Below, one piece after another: positions 32,320-44,151 of a stretch of DNA of 64,000 bases. A model generated the notes under the pieces. It worked only from the letters and a program-made list of their open reading frames with translations. It had not been told where the DNA came from and did not search any database. The DNA comes from Neoceratodus forsteri (lineage: Eukaryota > Chordata > Ceratodontiformes > Ceratodontidae). Within the stretch, counting starts at the first letter, position 1. Each line of letters opens with the position of its first letter. Position numbers and translations under genes: made by a program. Location: assembly GCA_016271365.2 (NCBI GenBank), contig CM028131.1, positions 173,914,501-173,978,500 on the forward strand, in the 5' to 3' direction.

Positions 32320-35300
32320 TTCAATGTTTGGGGAATAACAATGGGGTATTTAGTGCTTGTGTAACTTGTAGTACTTTTTGTGGCTTTACTCTATTCCCAC
32401 CCTTGAGTAGTAGGTCTGTAGGTAGGAATTTTTAGGGAATAGAAGTCCCAAAAAGATACCTCCTCCAACTCACAGAGAGTATGATTCCCTGGCACTTGGA
32501 GAGGAAAACCCCCAGCTGGAGGAAACCTGTGAGGACCCATGGCCAGTGGTCTGCCCGTCCGCTAGGCATACTAAGAGGAGAAGGACCTAGGTTCTAGTAA
32601 GCATGGCTAATTTGAGGAAGGTGAGCTTCTTGGAAAGATGATGGTCCACTTTTGATCCATGAATGATGCATATTGAATGATGATCCTGAAGCTGAAAAGT
32701 AGATCTTTCTGAAGGAGTGATAGAACCCTAAGTGTGAAACAGATCCAGTTGAAGAAGGGCTTAATGAAGTCCAGATTTCCACGGTGATGAAAGATGCGTG
32801 TTCAAAGGGATTGCATGGGCATAATGAGGAGGAGAGCATGATTTGATCGATAAGTTACCAGACAATGAACGGTAGGAAATGCGATGATTTATGAAGTCAT
32901 AGGTAAATGATACAACTTGTGTAAGGTCTGACTTTCAAGGTAAAGCCTGAGGCAAAGAATTCAGTAGTGAGCAAGGAGTTGCTAAGTAAATATCCATGAA
33001 GTAGAACATGAGTAGAGAAGAGTCTCTGAGCACCTGATGGGAGTACTGCCATAAGTGATTAGTAGATGACTAGAGAAAGAGTTGCAGATGCAGTCCAGAT
33101 GGTAACCGCATATCTATAGAGAATGATTGGCAGTTCGGTATAGGGAATTGGATGGTTTATTTGGACATGATGTTGTAACTATACTTGTGTATGCTCTGCT
33201 GGTATGCTGGCTGAATTAAATACTGGTATTTCTGTGGCATAATTGTCCATGAGATGCACTGTGGTGGCTTATAGTTGGTTAGGTTTACAGGTAATCCAAT
33301 GCCAAAATACTTGAGAGAGCTTGGAGGTAGACATATGGAAGAGTCTGTAGGCAGGAGGAAGTGAGGTAGAGTAGTGTATAATGCCAGAGGAACTTAGTGC
33401 TGATGTCTGATTAAGACCAATGGGGAGGCAAGACTGGGACAGGGAATTTGCATTAATGGTTGCGGATTTCCAGCTAGAAAATCAGAAGAACCTGTTCTCT
33501 GTGATAGTCTTTACCAGAGATATTAATGGAGGTAGTTGGTGAAGGATAGGCTGGAGGGTCCACTAGATTGACGGCTAACTCTGCTGATGGTAACAGACAA
33601 AGAAATTCAGATGACTGTGTGAGGTATGGTGATGTCCAGGAGCTAGAAAACAGTGGTTTGGATAGCGTGACATTAGTAAGCAGCTAGGCACTGGAGAGCC
33701 AATGATGAATGCTCTGGGAAGGCAGCTGAGAAGGTCTTAGGACAAGCAATATCTGTTGAGGAGGATGGAGTCGAGTAACATGGTCAACAGAGTTGGTGAT
33801 GGTAGGAGAAGCTGCAAAAGGTAACTGGATGATGTCTGAGGTGGCATGAGGCATCTTACGAGTCCTGGTATCCATAGCAGCAATAATGGATATTAAGTTG
33901 GAGCATAACAGAAGCATTTTAAGTTCTTTCCATTTGGAGGATAGCCTCTGAGGGCATGGTAGATAAGGAAGTCCACGGTGACTGAATAGACAAAATTCAT
34001 AGGGAGTAACCAATAGAGAAAGATGGAATCTTCCTAGTGTCCAGTTGAATGAGATTCCAGAATGATCTAGGGGATCTGATTGGGCAGTATAGAAAACTCT
34101 ATGATGATGTAGAGTTTATGAGGTATGTTATCCAAGGGCTGTGTGCTAGAAGTAGTTTCCTCAGGTAAGATGAACAAGCCGATTCATCAAGTAGTGGTTG
34201 GGTGCTGTTAGAATGGCCAGGGTAGGGTGTGAGATGGATAACAGAAGGAGTATTTGACTAGGAAGGAATACTGGTTGAGATAAGTTACTAGGCCCAAAAG
34301 AGCCACAGCAAACAGTTGGAAGCCCCATGCCCACAAGGTGGAGAGGAAAGGCAGCCATCCAAATTGGAAGAAAAGTCTGGAGTGAATCCTGATGGACTGA
34401 AGGAATGATCCGGGGAAGGCGATGGGCTAGGTGAAGCCGGATGACGTACCATGCAGGAATGAACAGAACTGGGTCGGTTCTTCAGCAAACAGCAGTGGAA
34501 TGCAGGAAAGCTGAAGCAAGGTACCTGAGAAGATCCACTGAAGACCCAGGAGTGAAGCAGAGCACCAAGAGCAACTGAGCTGAGATACATGAGTCCTACA
34601 TCTGACGAAGGCATTCAACAATGAGAGGGAAGGATGGCAGGAGCTGAAGCGAAGAAAGATGTGGTTCCCACAACAGAAGTCTTTATTGTACTGCTTTAAA
34701 ACAAACTAAGACAGCAGCTAAAAGGGGGACCTTCATCAAGGACATCCAGAGGCAGGTGAACTGGAGTGAGATAGAGACCGAACAGGCAGATAAGATCCAA
34801 ATCCTGAAGGAAAGGAGGCTGAAGGAGGATGTGCAGTAGATCCATGGAAGTGCAGGATGGAGACTGGTGGGAAGGAAGTATTGTAAGTCATTGGGAGCAG
34901 AGGGTCCTGTGTCTAGAGGGAAACTGCAATCAGGTAGGAGGTAGAAATGCAGGAGGGGAATTGTCTGCTGCAGATGCAAGCATCTAAGCCGGGGATGAGA
35001 TGAGACAACTGGAGAGAACACTCCAGGAAGATATGATGATGGGGGCAATCAGCAAGCTGTTCAGGTCCAGCAGGGAGCAACAGTGTTCGTCCAGTAGAGC
35101 AGAGGAGTAAAGCTGCCAATTGCAGAAATTAGCTTTCAGTCATAGTATTCAAGGAGAGACAGCCAGGGACCGAAACCACCAGGTGGAGGCAGGAGGCAAC
35201 TGAAGGATGAGATCCAGTCCAGATGGGAGTGGCAATTGGGAATGAGCCACAGACGGTATGGAACTAGATGAATCATATAGTGGGTGAGTCAACCAGATAG

Positions 35301-37370
35301 CTGGAGTGTGAAGACCAACTTACTAAGTCTGTAGATTTTGTGGGAGGTGGAAGGCAAATGGGTTGTAGGCCCCGTTTCCTCAGGGAAGTGGTGACCTGCA
35401 TCGGATATGGGATGCAGAAGAAGGGAATAGCTGAATCAGATGCAAGTTCCCAGTCATGAATGTCAGTGTGGTAGAACTGTGCATGAGGCTGCAGATCAGG
35501 TAGGATGAAGAGGGCAAGTCGGCAATGTCATGTTCCTGAAAGGAACAGCATCCGGGTAGCAGGCTGAAAATGTGGAAAGTTGAAGCAGAGGAATGGAAAT
35601 TCAGGCATCCAGCAGTGATGGCTGAGGTGAGATGATCTTGAGATGAGGCAGCAAGGCATAGGTAGAATGAAGAGGGCACATGGGGTGAAAGTTCCATTCC
35701 CGAAGGGAAGCGACAACTGGTATAAGGCAGAGAAGGCAAGGTATGATTCAGTAGATTGTAGACATAGCTCCCATCCCTGGTAGTTGGGGAAAGCTAACCT
35801 TCACTTGATGCAGTCCATGCAGAGTTAGGGATGGAGAATGTCAGGTTGGGAAGTAGTAGGAGGTAGTGAATGTGATGGAATCCCATCCCTATTAGACAGG
35901 GTAAGCCTACCTTCACTCAGCACCTCAGAAGGCACAAGTTAGGGATAGAGTACAGAAAACTGTTGGCATGGGCTGGCTAAAGTGCCAACACTGCTGAAGA
36001 GAGAGAGAGAGAGAGAGAGAGTATATTTAGGACATGGAAACAGGGATAGGATGATGAATCAATAGTTGACTATGAGATATACGTAGTGTGATAGGTATGG
36101 TAAACACAAAGTAGAAATAACATATAGGGGTAAGTGCTGTGGAGCGTACGTTAGAGGAAGAAAACTTGTAGAACAAAGGCAGGAATGAGGGAGCTAGTAA
36201 TGGAGACATGGGCTCTGTACCTCAGGGGCAGTGGAGATATGATGTCATGAGTGCAGCTGGTGCAGGATGCAGCTGTGACAATTTCCCTTACCCCCCCCCC
36301 CATAGGCCTGGTGACACTGGTAAAGGTGTTTGTAATATTGACACTTGATTCATTGTTTTGGGGAGCTGGAGCACTGGGTTGCCCTTTTCCATTCGTCCTG
36401 TGGGGATAGTGCCAATTACTCTACAGTGATGTGCATCTATAGCAACTGGGATAGGTACCAGAATAAGTAATAAAAGAAGAGGCATGGGGAAGCATGAGAG
36501 AAGTGATACACATCCTGCAAAATATGAAAGCAGGCCTGAAATACACCCCCCAACCCCTTCACCTTTTATAGTAAGGAGGAGCCACAGTAGTAGCTGAGTT
36601 AAAACTCAGCTAATTAAGGTTGCTTTATAACTAAACTAGTCCAGAGGCATACCTGTGGAATGATGTAAAGGCAGAAAATAAACAGGACGGTCTCATGTAG
36701 GAAGGAGGATATCCAGCTGTGTGAGCTAGTAAATTAATAAGGCCAGTAACCGTTAATGAGTAAGGAGTGCAGATTAGAAATGAATATCTGAATGCAGCGC
36801 TAACAGAGGACAGTGAGGTACTTACTGTGAAGTGGCTGGCAATTGCCGAGTTAGAGTCCCTTCATCCACGTGGGAGATTAGGCAGGGAGGATAGAGTTGT
36901 AAGGCATGAGTAAACCAAGAGTCCGAATGAGTAGGAGCTACGGGTGCAAGCAGGGAAGAGGAAGAAATGCCTATGGCGAGGACAGGAAGAGGGAGCTCAC
37001 ATGCATGGAATGGAAAGAGGATTGGAGAAGCTCAAAAAAAGAACAATGGAATGGGGAACCTCGAGGACAAGCAAGAAGGAGGGAGCGAGAAAGGGCATCG
37101 GGAGGCAGCCGGAGTGGCCAAGAGGGCAGACGAAGGACACATCACAAAGGTAGGCACAAACATAGGAAAGAGACAGGAGGGGAGACAAGAGGGAAGCACA
37201 GCAAGGGAATAAACCAAAGCAGCAGCAAGCACGAGGAAGCACAGACACATGAGCCATGCAGGGAGCTCAGGGAAAAACACTCCCTAGGCAAGGAAGGTGT
37301 TAGTGGAGGGGTTAAGTAGAGCTTGTGGGAGAAGCTATTCCCAACATTGAACATCAGGCTAAGCCCTCCC
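32320..37370. mobile_element. Unassigned 5-kb element with terminal inverted repeats
   Basis: The left end TTCAATGTTTGGGGAATA (about 32320) is the near-inverse of TATTCCCAACATTGAA near 37336-37351. Beyond it, AAGCCCTCC corresponds to GGAGGGC at the start of the short relative. The interior is strongly purine-rich on the plus strand (GA, GGA, AGG words), so the minus strand has many Ser/Pro/Leu/His-rich ORFs of 60-121 aa without recognisable domains. One plus-strand ORF (36906-37319, 137 aa) is Arg/Lys/Glu/Gly-rich and looks compositional. An internal duplication (TCCCATCCC...AGTTAGGGAT) occurs at about 35769-35845 and 35879-35960. I see no transposase, reverse transcriptase or primer binding site. 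Confidence 0.6.
36000..36021. repeat. (GA)n microsatellite
   Basis: Eleven GA units within the purine-rich interior of the 5-kb element. A C-run (36290-36301) lies 270 bp further on. Confidence 0.9.
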
Positions 37371-38828
37371 AAAAAAGCAACAACAGTTGCACACATTAGG
37401 GACAGTAAAACTCCACATATTACTGTGCATCTGGGAGAGGGTAACACCTAAAGGCACGCCATAAGGAGCAAACCTTGGAGACCATAGGTGCTGGTGAGTG
37501 GCTGTCATTGGGGGATGGAGATGCAAATGTGAAGCTGGTGTCTTACTAATAAAAAAATGCTTATTTCTTCAGGGCAGAGACCGAGCAGCTGAGCTACATG
37601 TTCAGTGAGTACTTCTTTTTTCCTTCTTTGGCTCTGGTCCATTTTTGTTGTGGTTGCAGCAGCCTACCTGACTTTCTCAACACCAAGGAAAGATAAATAA
37701 ACAATCAGGATGGTGATTGTGGGGTGTGGGTTGCTACTAGATACCAGAGAAAGATTAATTCTCTGTGGGATGTCAATCGGAGGGTGCGGGGTGCCAGTAG
37801 ACACCAGGACAACATTACACAAATACAGGGATGGCAATGGGGGAAGGGGGCACTACTACACACCAGCGGCTCACTGCAGTTACTGTAGCCCACAGCATGA
37901 GTTCCAGCTGCAGCTGCCAAAATCAAGAAAGTCCTGCTGTTCTCATGCAGAGAATGCAGGTCAACAGCTCCTCAGGCTAAACTGGGCAGCCTGAGTTTTG
38001 GGCTGCCTGGAAAATGTATGTCTGGCATTCATTTTAAAAAACAAACTCTAGAATGTAGCTAAACAGATCAGTTTAGCTAGATTCAAGTGTTTGATTTTTT
38101 AAAATGAAATACTTTTTTATGTATTTTGCATATTTTTACTTTGGGGAAAAGAATATGATGGTTTCATGGTGCAAGAAAAGTCTTTGCACAATGAGAATCA
38201 AGTGGTGAGAAATCAGATATGGGCATCTGTGACATCCAATTTTTCATGTCACACCAAAACATTAATTCAAAAATCATACTGTGCAAGTTTAAAACAGAAA
38301 ACTCAAAACGTTAAAGCCTTATAGATCTGCAACCATTTATTATTTTTTCTACCAGACCTATCAAAGGCCCTGCCTTGGGACATAACACATGTCCCCTGCA
38401 AATTTGGGGAAAAAATTCCATTCCATATGGGCTGTAGGAGAGCTAAAAAAAACATGTTAAGTATAGGAAAAAAGCTAACCCCCTACAGGAAAATGACATA
38501 TGCGGATCTCAGAAACTACACAAGCTGCTATCACAAAGATTTCCACAGATGAAGACCTTACCTCCTAGACAACACATGCAAAATTTCAGCTCATTTCATC
38601 TCACGGTGCCAAAGATATTAATGTACAAAGTTAGGAGTTTAACACTGAACACCCTACTCAACCCTAACTATATTGGCACTACCATGCCACTATAATATAA
38701 CATGAAATCAAGGATTTCTGCATAAAGAAAATAAATAGTTGATGAAATGTGAAATGAATACATATTTATTTCATTTGGATGGATTACCAGTCAATTTGTG
38801 GTGTAAATAACCAAGATGAAAATATTGT
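37371..38828. other. No gene recognised; short degenerate repeats
   Basis: At 37708-37870 three loose units share a GATGGTGATTGTGGGGTG-like start and TACTAGATACCAG-like words (about 55-75 bp apart). The rest is AT-rich with no recognisable element. Confidence 0.4.
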
Positions 38829-39980
38829 AACCCCGTGCTGATTTTGGGGGGATACTATTGATGCCCTGTTGGCATCAGATCTGTGCATGCATGGTGCCAG
38901 GTCTGCCAGGGGGCAGAGCCTGGCAGTGCGAGGGAATTCAAGTGCCCACTGGCGCAAGAGAAACAGCTGGTGGGGCAGTCCTAGAAAAGGCTGAGGAGAG
39001 TGAGGAGCGGTTATGGCCTACTCCTAGGCTGTTCAGGGCAGGTGCCAGTCAGGGCCAGAGAGGCCTGGGACCAGGTTGGGGAGATTTCCCCCAGCCCCAA
39101 GTAGCAGCAAGACCCCACATGCTATCAGTGGGAGGTCATGCAAGCAGTTAGTGACAGCCATAGGAAAGAGCCAAGTGAGATGGAGCCTGTCTGACTCCAT
39201 GCAGAGGGATAGAGTTTGGGGTGGCTGCCATGGAGGGCCTGGGGCCACTAAGTGGCAGAAACATGAATCCATAGGGTCTAGAGTGGCAGACTGGACCACT
39301 GCACATAGACATGTCCATCCAGTTGAGTTTAGAGCTGCTGTGGAGAAGTAGAGGGAGAGCTGTGCCCAGAGAGCAAAAGAGAGAGGGTGGCTGCTGCCCT
39401 GTGTGAACCCTGCCATTGGATCAGCTGGGCGGGCAGTTTGAGGAGGTTGGACTGTGCCCAATAACATCGGAGCCCCGAGGAGAAGTGTGCCTGAGGTAGG
39501 ATTGCCTTGTTCCCACTGGAGGGGAAACCAGATAAAAAGAGAATGTATGTTCTGAGCATCGAAGAGTGCTGAAAGAGGGGAAGGAGCCAGTTATGGAGCC
39601 ACAAGCAGGGAAAAGTTATGAGAAGGATCCATGTTCAGGACCCAGGTCCCCCAAATAGTTTGTGCTATGGCCGCTCTGCCATAGTGTTCTGTGAGGAAAG
39701 GAATGAACTTTAACTGCCCCAAACTACATGGAGCTGACTGTGGCTTGATCCTTTGAACTTCTACAAAATAAATGTGCTTGACTGCATCCAACTTCAGCCT
39801 GGACCAAATCATTGCTGTCTGAGCTTTGACTGTTTGTTGTTGTGTTTCTAACAAAGTTTCCCCTTAGACAGTCAAAGCTGAGCCCTAGTCTATCAGTCGT
39901 GATGGGAGGATAGAGATACCATCCAGCCTGCACCTCAGCGGGCCACACCTTCAAAAGAGGAATCCTATTCTGCATAACAA
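38829..39980 (+). repeat. Possible solo LTR
   Basis: Starts TGTAACCCCGTGCTG, is GC-richer than its surroundings, and has an AATAAA at about 39766 followed by a GT/T-rich stretch (TGACTGTTTGTTGTTGTG). A possible end in CA lies near 39855 or 39978. This is the look of a U3-R-U5 unit. No second copy, no matching 5-bp flanks and no adjoining internal region are present, so it stays tentative. The ORFs across it lack domains. Confidence 0.3.
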
Positions 39981-42595
39981 AGGCAGTGTGTGTTTTATAC
40001 CCTGCTAAACTTCTGTCACTGCCTAGTCAGGAGCTGGTGCCTCCCTCCCCCCCTTTCTCTGTGAACTTATTCCATCAAAACCCCTAGACAGTGAGGTTAG
40101 GAGGGTAGCCAGACTGAATTGCCACTTTAAAGACTGGGGATGAGTGTGCTGCCTGCCAGTTCATGGACTGTGTGCGAATATTTAGATAAAAGCTCAGGGC
40201 AGGAGCTGAGAGGAAAGAGGGTGTATATATATATATATATATCAAAGTTACATCTGGAGATATGGAGGAGAGAGGGGTTATATATATTAACACATATCAA
40301 ACCAGTGTATCTGTATTATTAGTGCATAACTTTAGTCTGAAATAATATGCATTGTAGATTACAAAACACAGAATTATTAGCCTTTCACCTCATGTATGCT
40401 GATAGTTTTAATATTCATTGTACAGAATGTACTTGCTTTCTGTCTCTCTGTCTCATTCTCACTAAAACACAATTATGCAGAGTCTGATTGGGTATCTTTT
40501 GAAATGCAAGGACAGTACACTGAAGCATGGTACTCTCTTTCTCTAATAACCCAAATGTCAATGCAACTTTGCAAAATCTAAAGCCCAATTGTCTGTTTAT
40601 GTGACTGGTGCTGAAAGACATTAATGATTTTGACAAAATCAAAACAAACTTTACTGAGCTGCATTTGAAAGCACACTTTGAGCATTAGTTTTTTTTGTGG
40701 CCTGAAAAGTTAAGTAACATCCTTAGAAAATAGAAGTGTGAAGTGTTAATATACGTAAGCAAATGATAAAAGCCACTTTTGCTGTGCATGCATACCCATC
40801 CATGTAATAGAAATCTGACTACAGCAGTTTATAAACAGCTACATGGACATGCTCCGGAAATGAATTTTTAACATCCTATAGAGGTTTATAAATTCTGGTG
40901 AATATTTACCCAGTTTTTGTATTTTGTAGTTCAAATTATTTGTTATTTATACAGTATGTTATTCTTCCCCAAAATAGGTAACAAAGGCTTTCTTTTTCCA
41001 TAGAGTTGTTTATCCACCTTGGCAGGATGGGCGGCTGTACTCAGCCCTGTCCCTAATAACTGCAGTCATCTTAAGTCTCCTCCAGTATCAGGGGACCAAA
41101 TCTACCACATATTGCCTCCTACAGCAGGGCCTGGAAGAGAGGGCTGTCCTCCCCCACCAGGAACACAAATCCAGACTGTCCCCAGATCCAGAGAGAACAA
41201 ATCGGCCATCGGCATGATGGACAAGGCTTCATGAAACCCTGCTGCCATTTTTCCCCGTTTTTCTCCCTTTGGGCAGCACAGATGTGCAATGAGCACATTG
41301 TGAGAGCTTTGTCTCTTCAGAGATGCCTCTGGTGCTCTGAATATGTGCCCTCCAACTGTCTGTGACTTGAAAGTACCACCACTTGGATTCCTCCAGGTGG
41401 TAGTCAAGCAGCGAGGCATGACATCCCCCTCCACAAGGAAGGAGAGCAGTCCTATAGCTGCTCAATCCTCCCTCTCCTGGCCAACCCCCGAGCAACCTGC
41501 ATCCATTCCTGAACCCAGGTCACCGGTGTGATAAGAGGTAAGGCGTTCATGATGCCTCTGCCCTCTGCATCACCAAGCCAACTGATTAAAAGGCTTTCAA
41601 AAGCCTTCCCCAAGTGGCCAGGCTAATACTATGGCCACCTCACTCCTCTCCCTTAGTTGTCCCTCACTCAACACCACTTCATGGGTCCCTCCAGACACTA
41701 AGCACATATCTGCCTCCCTTTGCTTGACCTTCCCCCGGCTCCAAACTATCTTTCTAAAATGTTTTCACTGCCTAATCTGACTTCCCCAGTTCCTAGTTCA
41801 ATGGGGACAACTGACCACTTAATTGTCATTACTCTGTGACATCACTCCACGATAAGGATGGCAAAGGGTAACATGCCCTATAGGCTATCTGATTGACCCA
41901 CAGTCCCTCCAACAGCTCAGTACCATCATTCTTGAACCACTACCTCCCTAACAGACAGCTTCCTGATCTAAAGGGGCCACTAATTAAAGTACATTTTTTC
42001 TCCCCAGCTCCTCATCCATGAATAGATTAAGATGATGGGTACTCCTTGCTAGTAAATTATCCCCTCTTCCAACAACTCAGCACACAGTGTCTGTGTTAAA
42101 ATACAGGCTAACAACTTTCATGAGGCTTCTACTGCCATGGATTAGACCATACTTGTGGGCTGGTGTAACATAAGTGGATGTACCACTGGAGTTTATTGAT
42201 CAATTTCTGCATGTAGTTCTGATCACATAGGGATGTGGCACCCAGAGGGACAAAAGCTTTTGGTCAGGGAAGTAATGTCTACCTAGTGATATTGAAGGGT
42301 CTCAGAAATGGATGACATGGACACAGTAATGAAAGATTTCTTTGCATGACTGATGTTCAACATGGAGATGTGTTTACCAGACACAGTGACATCTTAAACA
42401 TGGGGTGAAGGCCCATAAGTGCTAGTGGCACAGAAAGATTGGAAACGTGAAAGACTGACAATGAGGTATGAAATGCATGTTCTTCATGAGAGGCAGCATG
42501 TGAGAAGGAATGGCCAGCAACTTGTTTATGAGCACTGAACTGATTGGAAGCAGCCATGCTTAGGCATGTTAGTAGAATCATCAGGGTTTGGCACC
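39981..42595. other. No gene recognised
   Basis: Includes a (TA)n run at 40222-40242. The block 41020-41530 is GC-richer, with overlapping ORFs of at most 110 aa on both strands and no family signature. Confidence 0.4.
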
Positions 42596-43110
42596 TAATG
42601 TGGCAGCCAGTAGCGTCTGAACTTTAGTAGGATGCTGAGAGCACATCACTAGAATTAGGATGTTTATTGTTTATTTATTTTAAAAGTTTTACTAGGAAAG
42701 GCACAAGGTATTGAACTGGTAGTAACCCATTTCCAGATGTGTCACGAGGGGAAGGGGTGAAGAGAGCAACAGTGAAAAATATCAATATATTAATAATACT
42801 CCCATGATACCCCCACCAGGGCTTGGTAACTGATGTGGCAGTCGGTAGCGTCTGAACATTAGTGGGACACTGAGGGCATAGCCCTCAGATTAGGTCCTTT
42901 ATTCATTGTTGATTCACTTATTTCAAAACCTGTACCAGGAAAGAGATTCAGTACTGAGCTGGTAGCAGCTCGTTTATAGTTACAGTATGTATGGATTTAG
43001 TTAGTTAGTTAGTCAGTTATGTATGTCAGAAGATTCACCAGGAAAGTTATACTGAGCTGGTATCAGTTTGCTTACAGATGTGTCCTGGGGGGAGGCGGAA
43101 GAAAACAGAA
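42596..43110. repeat. Tandem repeat, about 233-bp unit
   Basis: ATGTGGCAGCCAGTAGCGTC (about 42599) recurs as ATGTGGCAGTCGGTAGCGTC (about 42832), with shared downstream words ATTAGG, TTATT, ACCAGGAAAG and GAGCTGGTA. A third, partial and more diverged piece covers 43020-43100 (CACCAGGAAAG, GAGCTGGTATCAG, GATGTGTCCTGGGG). A (TTAG)n run is at 42998-43012. The T-rich, ACCAGG-containing words resemble the 3' UTR of the L2-type LINE at 44.2 kb, so this may be a decayed LINE tail. Confidence 0.6.
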
Positions 43111-44151
43111 GAGAAGAGAAGAGAACAGATACAAGGTAATTTGTACAATAATAAAGCCTTTGACGAGTGCCAAAAGTCATAGAGACTGCTTTTTTTTTTG
43201 TTTGCTTTGAAGGATAACTGGTTTTCACAGGAACATTTTCTGACATATCATGGGGAAGGGGGGAAGGGAGCGACAGTGCAAAATACCAATACAATAAAAA
43301 GGTTCAAACAAAATACAACATTAAGATGCACAAGATCATACATTAAAATAAGAATAAAGTAAATTAAAACATATCACTTCGACTGTACAAGTGGGTTGTG
43401 GATAAAAAATTGGGATAGTAGTGCAGACAGACAGTGGAGAAGGTGTGGTTGCAAGCAATCAACACTAGAAGTATAGATTACAATAAATAATAAAGGTGTG
43501 AGTAGGATACAGTCATGGGAGGCATGAACACCAGGTAGCAGTGGACTCAAGAGCTGCACCTATAGTAGCAAGCGGGGAAGGCTAAGAGGTATCAAGGACA
43601 TTTGCTGGGGTGAACTGAAAAGTCATAAAGGAGGGTTTTGAGAGATGAGGAAGAGAAGGCAGATCGAATAGCAGAGTGAAGAGTAGACTAGAGCTTAGGA
43701 AATCTGAAGGAGAAATCTACTTGATCAATCGAGAATGTACATCAAAGGAAGGAGGGAGAGTGAGCTAGTAGCATCATAGTTAGAAAGGAAGTACAGTGGG
43801 AGGAAGGATGTGATAGAGGGAACTAAGGTAAGGAAGAGGGAACCAGTTCAGAACTTGGGAATGAAGGAGGCACAATGGAAGAAGCATTTGACTTGGAGAG
43901 AGGGATGAAAAAGGGAGGATTAGAGGGAGCAGTGGTGGGTATAAGAGTAAGAAAGACAGTAGAGAACGAAACAGCAGAAATGAAGTAGGGGGTCCAGACT
44001 GGCCAAGGTGGATTTGGAAGCAGTGTTGTAAACAATGTTAACATACTTGAAGATAGGATGGATCATCTTTAAGATGATTTCTCTCTATGCAGGAAGCAGG
44101 ATGCATACTTTGAACATTAGTAATGTCAGGGTTGACCCGGTTGTTTGGTTG
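43111..44151. other. No gene recognised; purine-rich plus strand
   Basis: Repeated AGAGAAG and GGAAGG words. Minus-strand ORFs of 61-73 aa are Pro/Ser/Leu-rich through composition. TGCAAAATACCAATACAATA near 43277 resembles a LINE 3' tail. Confidence 0.35.

Noticed and set aside
32594..36485. Many minus-strand ORFs of 60-121 aa
   Set aside because: They follow from the purine-rich plus strand. No domain, no shared start context and no continuity between them.
36906..37319. 137-aa plus-strand ORF rich in Arg, Lys, Glu and Gly
   Set aside because: The composition is that of the purine-rich DNA and two other frames are also open. No recognisable RNA-binding or nuclear protein motif.
38829..39980. 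Complete LTR retrotransposon
   Set aside because: Only one LTR-like block, no second copy, no matching flanks, no primer binding site and no gag-pol next to it. Kept only as a tentative solo LTR.
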